A stretch of DNA of 64,000 nucleotides, taken from contig NZ_SNWG01000002.1 in assembly GCF_004362195.1 (NCBI RefSeq), positions 1 through 64,000 of the forward strand. The letters run 5' to 3'. Every line of letters starts with the position of its first letter. Position 1 is the first letter of the stretch. Both the position numbers and the translations under genes were made by a program. Source of the stretch: Microbacterium sp. BK668. Its GTDB lineage: Bacteria; Actinomycetota; Actinomycetes; Actinomycetales; Microbacteriaceae. Shown here piece after piece: positions 8,964 through 18,050 of this stretch. A model generated the notes under the pieces. The model was not told the origin of the DNA. It saw only the letters and a program-made list of their open reading frames with translations, and ran no database searches.

Positions 8964-9970
8964 GCGGAGGGCACAGCGAGCTCGCGGGACTGCAGCTTGA
9001 GGTCGTGAGCGACCATGATCTTCACCAGCCCCGGGAAATCGACCTCGCGTCGCCATCCCAGCTCGCGCTCCGCCTTCGTCGGGTCGCCGAGGAGGATGTC
9101 GACCTCGGCGGGGCGCATGTAGGCGGGGTTCTGGCGGACGTAGGGCTTCCAGTCGTCCACGCCGATCTCGGCGAATGCGAGGGTCAGGAACTCCTCGATG
9201 GAATGCGTCTCACCCGTCGCCAGGACGAAGTCGTCGGCCACGTCGTGCTGCAGCATCCGCCACATCCCCTCGACGAAGTCGCCCGCGTAGCCCCAGTCGC
9301 GCTTGGGCCACAGGTCGCCGAGCTCGATGTGGTCCTGCAGACCGAGCTTGATGCGTGCGACGGCGTGCGTGATCTTGCGCGTCACGAACTCGACGCCGCG
9401 CCGTTCGCCCTCGTGGTTGAAGAGGATGCCGCACGAGACGAACATGCCGTAGCTCTCGCGGTAGTTCTTCGCGATCCAGTGGCCGTACAGCTTCGCGACG
9501 CCGTAGGGGCTGCGCGGGTGGAAGAGGGAGTTCTCGTTGTAGCCGGCGCCGGGACGGTTGTAGTCGAGACCCCCGAACATCTCCGACGTCGACGCCTGGT
9601 AGACGCGCGTCTGGTTCTCGCGGCCCGTCACGCGGACGGCCTCCAGGACGTTGAGCACGCCCTTGGCGGTCACGTCGGCGGTGAGCGTCGGGTTCTTGAA
9701 GGAGTAGCCGACGTGGCTGACCGCGGCGAGGTTGTAGAGCTCGTGCGGGTCGGAGGTCTCGACCGCGCGCACGAGAGACGTCGGGTCGGTCAGGTCGCCT
9801 TCGATCAGGTGCACGTAGGGCATGTCGGCTTCGACCTCGACTCGACGCGGATTGTTCTGTCCGCGGATGAGTCCGAAGACCTCGTAACCCTTCTCGTGCA
9901 GAAGTTCAGCGAGGTGTCCGCCGTCCTGGCCCGTGATACCGGTGATGAGTGCGCGTCGCGCGTCTGCCAT
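8960..9970 (-). CDS. gmd: GDP-mannose 4,6-dehydratase (336 aa)
   Basis: The enzyme converts GDP-D-mannose to GDP-4-keto-6-deoxy-D-mannose using bound NADP. The motif ITGITGQDG is at residues 9-17, and the catalytic residues are Thr128, Glu130, Tyr156 and Lys160 (STSEMFG, SPYGVAK). The GILFNHEGERRG and DLWPKRDWG segments are typical of the family. The start is ATG at 9970 with a GGAGGAA ribosome site just upstream; a TTG at 9988 would be longer but lacks such a site. Its GDP-mannose could derive from fructose-6-phosphate through manA (37979-39133). It lies between the flippase, 67 bases upstream, and the overlapping rmd-like gene. A weak -10-like TAAGCT at 9996-10001 could allow an internal promoter. 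Confidence 0.93.
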   Translation of the reverse strand: MADARRALITGITGQDGGHLAELLHEKGYEVFGLIRGQNNPRRVEVEADMPYVHLIEGDLTDPTSLVRAVETSDPHELYNLAAVSHVGYSFKNPTLTADVTAKGVLNVLEAVRVTGRENQTRVYQASTSEMFGGLDYNRPGAGYNENSLFHPRSPYGVAKLYGHWIAKNYRESYGMFVSCGILFNHEGERRGVEFVTRKITHAVARIKLGLQDHIELGDLWPKRDWGYAGDFVEGMWRMLQHDVADDFVLATGETHSIEEFLTLAFAEIGVDDWKPYVRQNPAYMRPAEVDILLGDPTKAERELGWRREVDFPGLVKIMVAHDLKLQSRELAVPSA

Positions 9971-10029
9971 GGTTCCTCCAGTTGACAACTATGAAAGCTT
10001 AGTCGGCCTCGTCGATCCGACGTGATCGG

Positions 10030-10053
10030 GCCGGTCCTCAGCCGGCGACCGGC
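10030..10053 (-). terminator. Hairpin between the flippase gene and gmd
   Basis: GCCGGTC and GACCGGC pair across a 10-base loop that contains the flippase stop codon. It sits in the only sizeable gap of an otherwise tightly packed operon, so it may attenuate transcription or protect mRNA ends. There is no U-tract. Confidence 0.3.
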
Positions 10054-11282
10054 TCGGCGCGATCCAGCGCATGCAGGGATCGCGCGCATTTACGCCACAG
10101 CAGCAGCGTGGCTGCGCCTTCCGTGGCGGCGTAGCCGACCGCCGCCCCGATGGGCCCGATGACCAGGGCGAGGCCGATCATCACGGGCACCCCGATCGCC
10201 GTGGCGACGAGCGTCGCCCGCAGCACGGCTGCGGCTTCGCCCGCCGGATAGAGAATGTGGCGGGTCATCGACGTGCGCACCGAGAAGAAGGCGAAGGTGA
10301 GCCCCATCGCGACGAGCACCGGGGTGGTCGACGAGGCGGCCTCCCCGAACAGGATCGTGCTGGCCCAGGCGCCCAGGATCCCCAGCGCCGCCCACCCGAC
10401 GACGCCGATCGTGCCGTGCGCCAGGAGCGCGAGGCGCATCCGCCGCGCACGCGCCTTTCCGTGCGCTTCGGCGATCCAGGTCTGCAGCGCGTTCGCGAGC
10501 GTCGCCGGGATGAACTGGCCGAGCTTGAGCATCTTGTCCGCCGAGGCGAATCCGGCCGCCTCGGTCGGGGCGGCGGTGACCGTCACGAGGGGTGTCGGGA
10601 CGCTCGAGTAGACCGTCAGTCCGACATCGTTCAGCGCGACCGGCGCGCCGGAGCGGAACGCGGCGAGCAGATCGACGCGCCGCGGCCACGACGAGGGGTA
10701 GCGGCGCAGCGTGCTCCGGGTGAACAGCGACGTTCCCACGAGGGTGACGGCGATGCCCGCCAGAGGATAGAGCTCGACGGGAGCGCCGCCGACGATCGCG
10801 ATCGCGCACACGACGGCGATCACCAGCCGTGGCACGGAGTCGTAGAAGATGATGGCGTGCGGTCGTCCGACGCCCGCGGAGAACCACGTGAACGACAGGG
10901 CGATCAGCGCCCCCTGCAGGCCCATCAGCACCGCGAGCCACGCGCTCCCCGGATCGGCCACGAGCCAGCAGACCACGGCCATGACCGGAAGCGCGACGAT
11001 CGCGACCAGCAGGCGGACGACGATCGACTCCCGGTACAGCGCACCGCGCTGGGCGTCGTCGCCGGCGATGGACACGAGGGCGGGGCCCATGGCCATCCAT
11101 CCGTAGCCGATCGCGATCGATGCCACCGTTCCGATGGACTCGCCGGCGATGGCGCTCGCCCAGCCGGCCGGCCCCGCGGCCCGGGCGACGATGGGCAGCA
11201 CGAGCAGCGGCGAGACCGCCGCGATCGCGGGAACGAGGAAGAACAGGGCGAGCCGGCGCCAGAGCGGTGTGTTCGGCGTCAT
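10038..11282 (-). CDS. Wzx-like polysaccharide flippase (414 aa)
   Basis: This is a polytopic membrane protein of about 12 to 14 hydrophobic helices, matching lipid-linked oligosaccharide flippases of the MVF/MATE superfamily. Features include an N-terminal LFFLVPAIAAVSPLLVLPIVARAAG segment near residue 13 and the VALNDVGLTVYSSVPTPLVT region mid-protein. It would move undecaprenyl-linked sugar units across the membrane. The start is ATG at 11282, overlapping the upstream glycosyltransferase stop by four bases (ATGA); a longer in-frame stretch upstream is a shadow. A flippase in this operon, next to two ABC exporters elsewhere in the locus, suggests at least two export routes for different glycans. 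Substrate is unknown. Confidence 0.8.
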   Translation of the reverse strand: MTPNTPLWRRLALFFLVPAIAAVSPLLVLPIVARAAGPAGWASAIAGESIGTVASIAIGYGWMAMGPALVSIAGDDAQRGALYRESIVVRLLVAIVALPVMAVVCWLVADPGSAWLAVLMGLQGALIALSFTWFSAGVGRPHAIIFYDSVPRLVIAVVCAIAIVGGAPVELYPLAGIAVTLVGTSLFTRSTLRRYPSSWPRRVDLLAAFRSGAPVALNDVGLTVYSSVPTPLVTVTAAPTEAAGFASADKMLKLGQFIPATLANALQTWIAEAHGKARARRMRLALLAHGTIGVVGWAALGILGAWASTILFGEAASSTTPVLVAMGLTFAFFSVRTSMTRHILYPAGEAAAVLRATLVATAIGVPVMIGLALVIGPIGAAVGYAATEGAATLLLWRKCARSLHALDRAEPVAG

Positions 11283-12403
11283 CGGCGGCCCCGAGCGCGC
11301 GCCGTCGCCTCGATGACGCGGGCGGTGCGGGCGGCGGAGTCCTCCCACGTGAACCCCGCGGCGCGCCGCAGCCCCGCCTCTCGGCGCGCACTCTGATCGT
11401 CGTCGAGGGCGGTGCGGATCGCGGCGGCGAGCTTCGGCGGCGAGGCGGCGTCCGCATAGAGGGCGACGTCGCCGCCGACCTCGCGCAGCACCGGCACGTC
11501 GTTGGCGAGCACGACGCAGCCGCGGCGCATCGCATCGATGACGGGAAGGCCGAACCCCTCCGTGAGCGACGGGCAGACGTACAGCGCCGCAGAAGCGTAG
11601 AGGGCCTCGAGCTGCGCCCCGGTGACCCAGCCCGGAAGCACGACGTCGTCCTGCAGCCCGAGCTGCTCGACGAGGGGAAGCAGCGGATCGCGGCCGTGAC
11701 TGCCGGGAATGACGACGAGCGGCCGGTTCGCGCTCATCGTCGCGAGCGCGCGGAGGAGCCCCTCGAAGTTCTTGTGGGGGAGACGGTTCCCCGTGCTCAG
11801 GACGAGGGCGCGACCGGGGCGGATGCCGAGGCCCTCGAGCTCCCGCGCCGGGTCGTCGGGCACGCGCGGGGCGTTCGTGCCGTGCCCGATCACGGTGATC
11901 GCGTCGGGCCTGACGCCCGTCTCGGCGACGACGGCCTTCTCCGCGGCCCGCGAGACGGTGATGACGGCGTCCGATGTGCGCGCCGCGCGGCCCATCAGCC
12001 ACGCGGTGACGCGCGGCACGAGCCCCCGTACGCCGCGGCTGCCAGCCGAGTGGTAGATCACGTCGTGCGTCGTCGTCACGCGCGGCACCGGCGAGGTCCG
12101 CACCGGCCCGAAGTTGGAGGGGCACCACATGACGTCCGCACGCAGCCTGCGCGCGTAGGCGCTCGCCCTGAGCACCTCGCCCGCGGCCCACGTCACGCGA
12201 TCGGCGCCGACCCATCGCGCAGTCCGCACCTCGCCCGGGAAGAAGCCGCGCACCCGTTCGGCCCCCGCACGGCCGGTCACCGCCACGAACTCGGCGTCGG
12301 GGAACGCCTCCGGCATCCGCTTCAGGATCTCGCGGGCGTACGTCTCGGTGCCGCCCCGGTGGCCGGTGTAGAAGAGAAGGTCGACGAAGACTCGGACCGT
12401 CAT
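11279..12403 (-). CDS. Family 4 glycosyltransferase (374 aa)
   Basis: The protein has the GT-B architecture of GT4 enzymes: an N-terminal GG.E.YARE loop near residue 17 and a C-terminal nucleotide-sugar domain with the signature SLTEGFGLPVIDAM followed by NDVPVLREVGGDVALY. It is cytosolic and retaining by family rule, transferring a sugar from a nucleotide donor to a lipid-linked acceptor. The start at 12403 leaves four bases after the upstream stop at 12408. Its stop overlaps the flippase ATG. Donor could be a GDP-sugar given gmd in the same operon, but this is inference. Confidence 0.85.
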   Translation of the reverse strand: MTVRVFVDLLFYTGHRGGTETYAREILKRMPEAFPDAEFVAVTGRAGAERVRGFFPGEVRTARWVGADRVTWAAGEVLRASAYARRLRADVMWCPSNFGPVRTSPVPRVTTTHDVIYHSAGSRGVRGLVPRVTAWLMGRAARTSDAVITVSRAAEKAVVAETGVRPDAITVIGHGTNAPRVPDDPARELEGLGIRPGRALVLSTGNRLPHKNFEGLLRALATMSANRPLVVIPGSHGRDPLLPLVEQLGLQDDVVLPGWVTGAQLEALYASAALYVCPSLTEGFGLPVIDAMRRGCVVLANDVPVLREVGGDVALYADAASPPKLAAAIRTALDDDQSARREAGLRRAAGFTWEDSAARTARVIEATARARGRR

Positions 12404-12407
12404 CCGC

Positions 12408-13607
12408 TCAGCTCTCGATCACGGCATCCGGCCGCACCTGCCGGCGTGGAGTCGTCAGCACCCCGGAGAAGAAGCTCATCATGATCGTCTGGAACCCGAG
12501 CATGATCCCCAGCGCGCTGGGGATCGCGATGCGGATGACCTGCGTGGCATCCTGCGGCCCGAAGTCGAGGCTTCCCCAGCGCGCGACCTGGACGATTCCG
12601 ATCACCACTCCGAGGAGGAACAGGGCGAGCCCGATCAGCAGTCCGCGCTCGGCGCTCCATTTCGCGACGATCGCCCGATAGCGGGGACTGGCCGGCAGGA
12701 AGCCCTCCTGGGTGGCGAAGAGCTTCGTGAGCCAGAAGAACAGCAGCGACTGGTAGCCGATGACGCACAGGGCGCTGGCATAGACCATCGTCGTGACGTC
12801 GAACCCGACGCCCGCGATGGTCACACCGCCGAACGAGAGGATGCCGACCGCGAGCGCCCCCAGGAAGAAGGCCACCAAGCCCGGGTAGACGAACAGCCAT
12901 CGGGGCGCGAACAGGAGCAGGAAGCGAAGGTGGCGCCAGCCGTCGTGCCAGCTCCGCAGGTGCGGCGGGCGCGACCGACCGTCCTTCTTGAGGGTGGTCG
13001 GCACCTCCTCGATCCGGTAGCGCGCGAGGGAGGACTTGACCACCATCTCGGAGGCGAACTCCATCCCCGTCGTCTGGAGGTCGAGGTCGCGGATGCGGTC
13101 CTTGTTGAACCCGCGGAGGCCGCAGTGGAAGTCGCCGATGTTGGGGCGGAAGAACAGCTGCCCGATCCCGGACAGCACGGGATTCCCGAGGTACTTGTGG
13201 AGGGGCGGCATCGCGCCCGGAGCGATCCCGCCCTTGAAGCGGTTGCCCATCACCAGGTCGGCGCCGCCGCGAAGCCGTTCGACGAATCCGTCGAGATTGA
13301 CGAAGTCGTAGCTGTCGTCGGCGTCGCCCATGATGATGTACCGGCCGCGCGCGTTCTCGATGCCGTTGATGAGGGCGGCTCCGTAGCCGCGGCGCGGGGC
13401 CTCGGAGACCCGCGCGCCGAGGTCCGTCGCGATCTGCTGCGACCCGTCGGTCGAGCCGTTGTCGGAGATGAGCACCTCTCCCGCGATGCCCGAGCGGGCG
13501 AGGAACCCCTGCGCCTTCTCGATGCACACGGCGAGGGTCTCGGCCTCGTTGAGGCACGGCATCAGGATCGTGAGCTCGATCGGGCCGCCGGGAGTGGAGG
13601 GGTTCAC
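12408..13607 (-). CDS. Membrane-anchored GT2 polyprenyl-phosphate-type glycosyltransferase (399 aa)
   Basis: Residues 10-240 form a GT2 domain: ILMPCLNEAETL, then SDNGSTDGS and the metal-binding GDADDSYDF motif. The order of motifs resembles dolichyl- or polyprenyl-phosphate mannosyltransferases and their DPM1/GtrB relatives. The C-terminal third has about four membrane helices (two near 240-300, two near 330-385). Such proteins charge polyprenyl phosphate with a hexose for use outside the membrane. The ATG at 13607 overlaps the upstream stop by four bases. The HCGLRGFN motif after the catalytic region is typical of this subfamily. Confidence 0.85.
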   Translation of the reverse strand: MNPSTPGGPIELTILMPCLNEAETLAVCIEKAQGFLARSGIAGEVLISDNGSTDGSQQIATDLGARVSEAPRRGYGAALINGIENARGRYIIMGDADDSYDFVNLDGFVERLRGGADLVMGNRFKGGIAPGAMPPLHKYLGNPVLSGIGQLFFRPNIGDFHCGLRGFNKDRIRDLDLQTTGMEFASEMVVKSSLARYRIEEVPTTLKKDGRSRPPHLRSWHDGWRHLRFLLLFAPRWLFVYPGLVAFFLGALAVGILSFGGVTIAGVGFDVTTMVYASALCVIGYQSLLFFWLTKLFATQEGFLPASPRYRAIVAKWSAERGLLIGLALFLLGVVIGIVQVARWGSLDFGPQDATQVIRIAIPSALGIMLGFQTIMMSFFSGVLTTPRRQVRPDAVIES

Positions 13608-14818
13608 TTCGGTCCTTCGTGGATGGGGGCGCGGCGGTCGTCCGCCTCACCGGAGTCTGAGGGGGCCGCATCGAGCGCGGCGAGGATGCCGTCGACGGTT
13701 CGCTCCACGGTACGGGTGCGCACCGCTTCTTCGTACCAGGCTCGGGTGCTCCGGCGCAGGGCCGTCCCGGCCGACACGGCCGCGACGATCGCCGCTGCGA
13801 GATCTTCGGGGGAGTCGGATGCGGCGACGAAGCCGTTCACGCCTTCTTCGACGAGTTCGGTCGCGGCGTTGCCGGAGTCGTCCACGAGGACGACGGGGGT
13901 GCCGTGGGCGGATGCCTCGACGACCACGAGCCCGTAGCCTTCGCGCCGCGACGGATTGACGAGGGCGGATGCGCCGGCCATCAGCTCGAGGAGTCGCTCG
14001 TCCGTGACGAACCCCGGCCGGTCGATCCAGCCGGCGCCGTCGACGTCGCCGATCGCCGCGTCTACGGCGCTGGAGCTCGGACCGCTGCCCAGGACGACCA
14101 GCCGCAGACCCGGCAGCGTCGCCCGCGCACGCGCGACGGCAGCGGGGAGCGTCTCCACCCGTTTGTCGGGGATGTGTCGGCCCGCATAGAGCACGTAGGC
14201 AGGCTCGGCCGCGCCGGCGCTGGCGGCAACACCCGAGTCGCCGTCGAGGAGCCCCGGGCTGACGAGCAGGCGGCCGCGCAGACCCTCCGCCGACAGCTGG
14301 CGCGCCGTGAGCTGCGAGTGGCACGTGGCGATGGGCGTGAGCGCGACCGCGGCGCGCTGGAGGAGCCACGCGACGGTTCCGGTGATGCGCCCGGCGTATT
14401 CGCGCCACTGCGCGCGTCCCCACACCTCGAGGTAGTCCACGACGACCTCGGTGCCCGTTCCGACCAGAGCGGCGCGCGCCGCGAAGACGTTCAGCACGGG
14501 AAGACCGCTCACCAGGACCGCGTCGTAGGCGCGGCGACGTGCCCGGAGACCGCGGAAGAGCCCCCAGGCGAACGCGAGCGCCGCCGCGGATCGTCGCACC
14601 CCGTGCGCGTCGTAGAGCCGGAGGCGCCCGGTGACCGGCACGATCCGGAAGTCGTCCTCGTGCGGAACGCCCGGCTGATCCCACTGCACGGACGTCAAAT
14701 AATCGACGGAGCACCCGCGCTCGGCCATCCAGGCGGCGTAGGAGCGGTAGAGACGCTCGCCTCCACCCGTGGTGTAGGGGAAGAGGCAGTCGTAGGCGAT
14801 GGCGAGGTGCCGGGGCAT
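13604..14818 (-). CDS. Family 4 glycosyltransferase (404 aa)
   Basis: The N-terminus has the YTTGGGERLYRSYA donor-proximal loop of GT4 enzymes. The C-terminal domain has YAGRHIPDKRVETL and the signature NPSRREGYGLVVVEASAHGTPVVLVD. It is a soluble GT-B enzyme that should act at the inner membrane face on lipid-linked glycan. Three bases separate its ATG from the upstream membrane-protein stop, and its stop overlaps the next gene's start by four bases. An acidic, disordered tail of about 20 residues ends the protein. Confidence 0.85.
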   Translation of the reverse strand: MPRHLAIAYDCLFPYTTGGGERLYRSYAAWMAERGCSVDYLTSVQWDQPGVPHEDDFRIVPVTGRLRLYDAHGVRRSAAALAFAWGLFRGLRARRRAYDAVLVSGLPVLNVFAARAALVGTGTEVVVDYLEVWGRAQWREYAGRITGTVAWLLQRAAVALTPIATCHSQLTARQLSAEGLRGRLLVSPGLLDGDSGVAASAGAAEPAYVLYAGRHIPDKRVETLPAAVARARATLPGLRLVVLGSGPSSSAVDAAIGDVDGAGWIDRPGFVTDERLLELMAGASALVNPSRREGYGLVVVEASAHGTPVVLVDDSGNAATELVEEGVNGFVAASDSPEDLAAAIVAAVSAGTALRRSTRAWYEEAVRTRTVERTVDGILAALDAAPSDSGEADDRRAPIHEGPK

Positions 14819-14821
14819 CCG

Positions 14822-16744
14822 TCAGCACCCCTCGATCCGGAACAGCCGCGCGCGCTCGCCCTCGGAGTCGACGAGCACGAGCGAGCCCGACGGGGAGAGG
14901 TCGTTGAGGCCGGCGCGATCGGTCCCCGAGCCGGGGTTGTTGAACACGTTCTGCGATCCGAAGTCGAGGACGTAGTCAGCGCCGACCGAGCGCACCGCGT
15001 CGCAGACGGCGGGGTCGTCGCCGATGTCGCGCAGGTGCTCGTCGAGGTAGAGCTCGTCCGGGGTGCGGGCGCTGAAGATGTGGCGTTCGACGACGTCGCG
15101 GCCCGCGATGGCGAGCGCGAGCGAGGTCCCCGTCCACGGGTTGCCGAGGATGAGGGCGTCGTCCGGGGTGGACTGGTCCAGCCGCTCCAGGAGGCGCATC
15201 TCGTCCGCCGTGAGGAGAGCGGATCCGCCGTCGAGGACGTATGACGAGCGGGCCCACGCGACGGTCGTCATGGCGTTGGGTCCGAACCCGACCGAGAAGA
15301 GGGCGACGGTCGCGACGGCGGCCAGCCCTCCGACGACCGCGCGCGGCACGCGGTACCGCACGGTCACGGCGCGCGCTGCGTCGACGACCGCGATCGCCCC
15401 GAGCGTGGCGACCGGGATGCCCGCGATCGGAAGCAGCGCAGCAAGGCGGAAGGAGTCGTTGTACCAGGGGTTCGTAACGGCGTCCCGGATGAAGCTGTAC
15501 CCCGTTCCCGACACGAGGACGAACATGAACAGCGCGACGGCGAAGGGCACGACGAAGACGAGGCGCTTCGGACGCATCGCGGCGGCGACGAGACCGGCGA
15601 GGACGAGGACGGAGGCGACGATCGTCGGGGTGAACGAGCGGGGCGAGACGAGGAGCCCTTCGCCGATCGCCTGCCAGGTTCCGGTCCACGGCCCCCACTG
15701 CGCCATGAGCGGGTCGGTGCGCGCGAATTTCCAGAGGGCCGCACCCACGGCGAGCAGGACGAGCGCGATGGAGCCGTTGACGATCCAGACGCGGCGCGAT
15801 CTCTCCGTGAGCGCCACGACGATCAGCTGAGCGAGCGTCATGCAGGTGCCGAGGGCGAAGAGCGCCAGGAACGCGTTCGGGTGTCCGAGGCCGATGGCGG
15901 CGCACACCACGAGCAGGAGGACGGCCGCGCGCGTCCGCTGAGCCGCTCCTCGAGCGGCCAGCAGCAGCCAGATCGCGGCGAGACCGGCGGGGACGACCGC
16001 ATACCCTGTCGCGTTCGGGTACAGGACGCCGAACGACATCAGCAGCACGGGGAAGGCGCCGAACGCCGTCGAGAGGGCGGCGGAGGCGAGCAGGGCGGTC
16101 CTGCGAGGACCGAAGAAGGCCACGGCGAGGGCCATGCACGAGGCGGGCCACAGGATGCCGCCGATCGCCAGGTTCGCGGCGTTGACGGCGACGGGGACGG
16201 CGGCGCCGGACAGCTGCGCGGTCAGCGTCACCACGCTGTGCCAGGCGTTCGGGTAGAAGCCGATGTCGGACGTCGCGCCGATCTGGAAGGCGGACGAGTT
16301 CGCGGTGTCGAGCGCGAGGCGGATCGAATTGAGGTGGACGATGTTGTCGAACGTCTGCGACACGTTGCCCGGAGCGACGAAGGCCGTGGTCAGCTGCCAG
16401 CACAGGATGACCGCCGCGAGCAGGAGCCCGCCGGCTGCGGCGACCACGGTCGTCACTCCGGGACGCGGCACCGTCTCGGCTCCCACCCATCGCCGCAGCG
16501 CCCACGCCCCGACGACCGCCAGGAGCGTGACCAGACCGACCGGGAGCAGCGACCACGGCATCCGCAGCACGGGGGCGAGGTTCGACGCTACCGCGACGAT
16601 CGCGACGGACACGGCCGGCACGAAGAGATACGGACCGACCGCCCGCACGTTCCATCCGACGAGGCGCACGGCCAGCCCGGGGACGATCAGCAGGCCGGCG
16701 GCGAGGAGGAACGGCGGCACGGCAGGCAGCCATTCCGCGCTCAT
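14822..16744 (-). CDS. Polytopic membrane protein, DUF6541-like (640 aa)
   Basis: The protein has about 12 to 14 predicted membrane helices over residues 5-510 and a soluble C-terminal domain of about 120 residues. Its N-terminus (PPFLLAAGLLIVPGLAVRLVGW) and overall layout resemble DUF6541 proteins found with actinobacterial polysaccharide genes. Its size and a large outward domain with acidic residues would suit a GT-C fold glycosyltransferase or a polymerase, but no catalytic motif can be named. It is the first gene of the minus-strand operon; 122 bases separate its start from the divergent gene at 16867. No strong ribosome site precedes the ATG. Confidence 0.65.
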   Translation of the reverse strand: MSAEWLPAVPPFLLAAGLLIVPGLAVRLVGWNVRAVGPYLFVPAVSVAIVAVASNLAPVLRMPWSLLPVGLVTLLAVVGAWALRRWVGAETVPRPGVTTVVAAAGGLLLAAVILCWQLTTAFVAPGNVSQTFDNIVHLNSIRLALDTANSSAFQIGATSDIGFYPNAWHSVVTLTAQLSGAAVPVAVNAANLAIGGILWPASCMALAVAFFGPRRTALLASAALSTAFGAFPVLLMSFGVLYPNATGYAVVPAGLAAIWLLLAARGAAQRTRAAVLLLVVCAAIGLGHPNAFLALFALGTCMTLAQLIVVALTERSRRVWIVNGSIALVLLAVGAALWKFARTDPLMAQWGPWTGTWQAIGEGLLVSPRSFTPTIVASVLVLAGLVAAAMRPKRLVFVVPFAVALFMFVLVSGTGYSFIRDAVTNPWYNDSFRLAALLPIAGIPVATLGAIAVVDAARAVTVRYRVPRAVVGGLAAVATVALFSVGFGPNAMTTVAWARSSYVLDGGSALLTADEMRLLERLDQSTPDDALILGNPWTGTSLALAIAGRDVVERHIFSARTPDELYLDEHLRDIGDDPAVCDAVRSVGADYVLDFGSQNVFNNPGSGTDRAGLNDLSPSGSLVLVDSEGERARLFRIEGC

Positions 16745-16854
16745 TCAGACCCTGTTTCTTCCAAACAACAGTCAGCAATCGTATCGGAGGGGCGCCTGGG
16801 CAACCCCTCGACGCCGCCCGGGGGCCGCCGGAAGGGCTCCTCGCCCGGTCGAAC

Positions 16855-16866
16855 TACGATTGCCGG
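16855..16866 (+). promoter_or_regulatory. Leaderless promoter: TACGAT six bases before GTG
   Basis: A -10-like TACGAT (16855-16860) lies six bases before the GTG at 16867, with no ribosome site between. This is the layout of leaderless transcripts common in actinobacteria, with transcription starting at or next to the start codon. The rest of 16745-16866 should hold the divergent promoter for the minus-strand operon; TACGAT also occurs on the minus strand there (complement of about 16782-16787). Confidence 0.55.
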
Positions 16867-17928
16867 GTGACTGTCGCCATCAACGGGAGGTACCTGGTCA
16901 GCTCCTTCGGAGGCGCCCGGCGCTTCGCGATCGAGCTCACCGAGCGACTCGCCCGGCTGCGGGACGACGTCGTCCTCCTCGTACCGCACCTGCCCGGCGA
17001 CGTCGAGCTGCCGGACGTCCGCGTGCAGCGGGTCGGCCGATCCGGGGGTCCGGTCTGGGAGCAGATCGAGCTGCCGCTGTGGCTTCGCAGGCACGGCAGC
17101 CCGCTGTTGCTGAACCCCGCCACGATCGCGCCGTTCTCGTACCGGCACCAGATCTCGGTCGTGCACGACATCGCGCCCGCGATGCGCCCTCAGGACTTCA
17201 CGCGGCTCTTCCGCCTCCAGTGGCGGCTGGCCGTGCGGCTCGGGATGCTGCGCCGCGGCCAGCGGCTCGTCACGATCAGCGACGCCTCCCGGCGCGAGAT
17301 CGCCGAGTGCTTCGGCGTCGACCCCGGCCGCATCGACCTCGTCTACGCCGGCGCCGACAGCTTCGTCGCGTCCGGATCGGCCGTGGACACCGCCTCTTCC
17401 ACGGCCTCGTTCCTCGTGTTCGGCCGGCAGGGCGCCGCGAAGAACATCACGGCCGTCATCGACGCCGCGCGCTCGCTGCCGCCGTCCTCGGCGATCGAGG
17501 TGCACTTCGTCGGGAAGCTCGACCCTGCGCTGCAGCCGTACGCTCGGGAGACGGGATGCCCCCCCGAGCGTCTCGCCTGGCTCGGCCCCGTGAGCGACGA
17601 CGAGCTCGCGCGTGAGTACCGCACCGCGATGGGCTTCCTCTGGCCGTCTCTCCACGAGGGCTTCGGCCTGCCGCCCGTCGAGGCGCAGAGCCTCGGCGTG
17701 CCCGTCATCGCCTCCGACATCCCGATCAACCGGGAGGTGCTCGGGGACTCGGCGCTCTACTTCCCGGCAACGGATCCGGGCGCGCTGGCTGCCCGGATGA
17801 CCGAGCTCGAGGAGGATGCCGCGCTCCGCGCGTCGCTCAGCGCCCGCGGACGAGAGAACGCCGCGCGCTTCACGTGGGACGCCACGGCGGCCGGCTGGAA
17901 CGAACTGATCCGCCGCGACGGCGCGTGA
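16867..17928 (+). CDS. Family 4 glycosyltransferase, mannosyl/rhamnosyltransferase-like (353 aa)
   Basis: This GT-B enzyme contains INGRYL and FGGARRF near the N-terminus, HDIAPAM in the middle, and the C-terminal donor domain with FGRQGAAKN and the signature PSLHEGFGLPPVEAQSLG. The pattern resembles WbdA/WbpX-type mannosyl- or rhamnosyltransferases. It is soluble and probably acts at the inner membrane face. The GTG start at 16867 has no Shine-Dalgarno site but sits six bases after a -10 box, fitting leaderless translation. It is divergent from the minus-strand operon and is followed by a hairpin that begins at its own stop codon. Confidence 0.85.
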   Translation: MTVAINGRYLVSSFGGARRFAIELTERLARLRDDVVLLVPHLPGDVELPDVRVQRVGRSGGPVWEQIELPLWLRRHGSPLLLNPATIAPFSYRHQISVVHDIAPAMRPQDFTRLFRLQWRLAVRLGMLRRGQRLVTISDASRREIAECFGVDPGRIDLVYAGADSFVASGSAVDTASSTASFLVFGRQGAAKNITAVIDAARSLPPSSAIEVHFVGKLDPALQPYARETGCPPERLAWLGPVSDDELAREYRTAMGFLWPSLHEGFGLPPVEAQSLGVPVIASDIPINREVLGDSALYFPATDPGALAARMTELEEDAALRASLSARGRENAARFTWDATAAGWNELIRRDGA

Positions 17929-17957
17929 TCGGCCGGAACGGCGTCTCGCGGCCGATC
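17927..17957 (+). terminator. Hairpin at the stop codon of the 16867 glycosyltransferase
   Basis: GATCGGCCG pairs perfectly with CGGCCGATC across 13 bases, beginning in the TGA stop codon. There is no U-tract. It separates this gene from the next plus-strand glycosyltransferase. Confidence 0.4.
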
Positions 17958-18050
17958 GGCACGACGGCGCCCGACCGCCGACCGGCGTGATCGAGGCCGA
18001 CCGGGGCGATCGGTCCGGGCGTCTCTACGGGAGAGGGCAGAATCGACAGC

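Noticed and set aside
9982-9987. A perfect TTGACA on the plus strand upstream of gmd
   Set aside because: No -10 box lies 16-18 bases downstream and no plus-strand gene follows, so it is probably chance.
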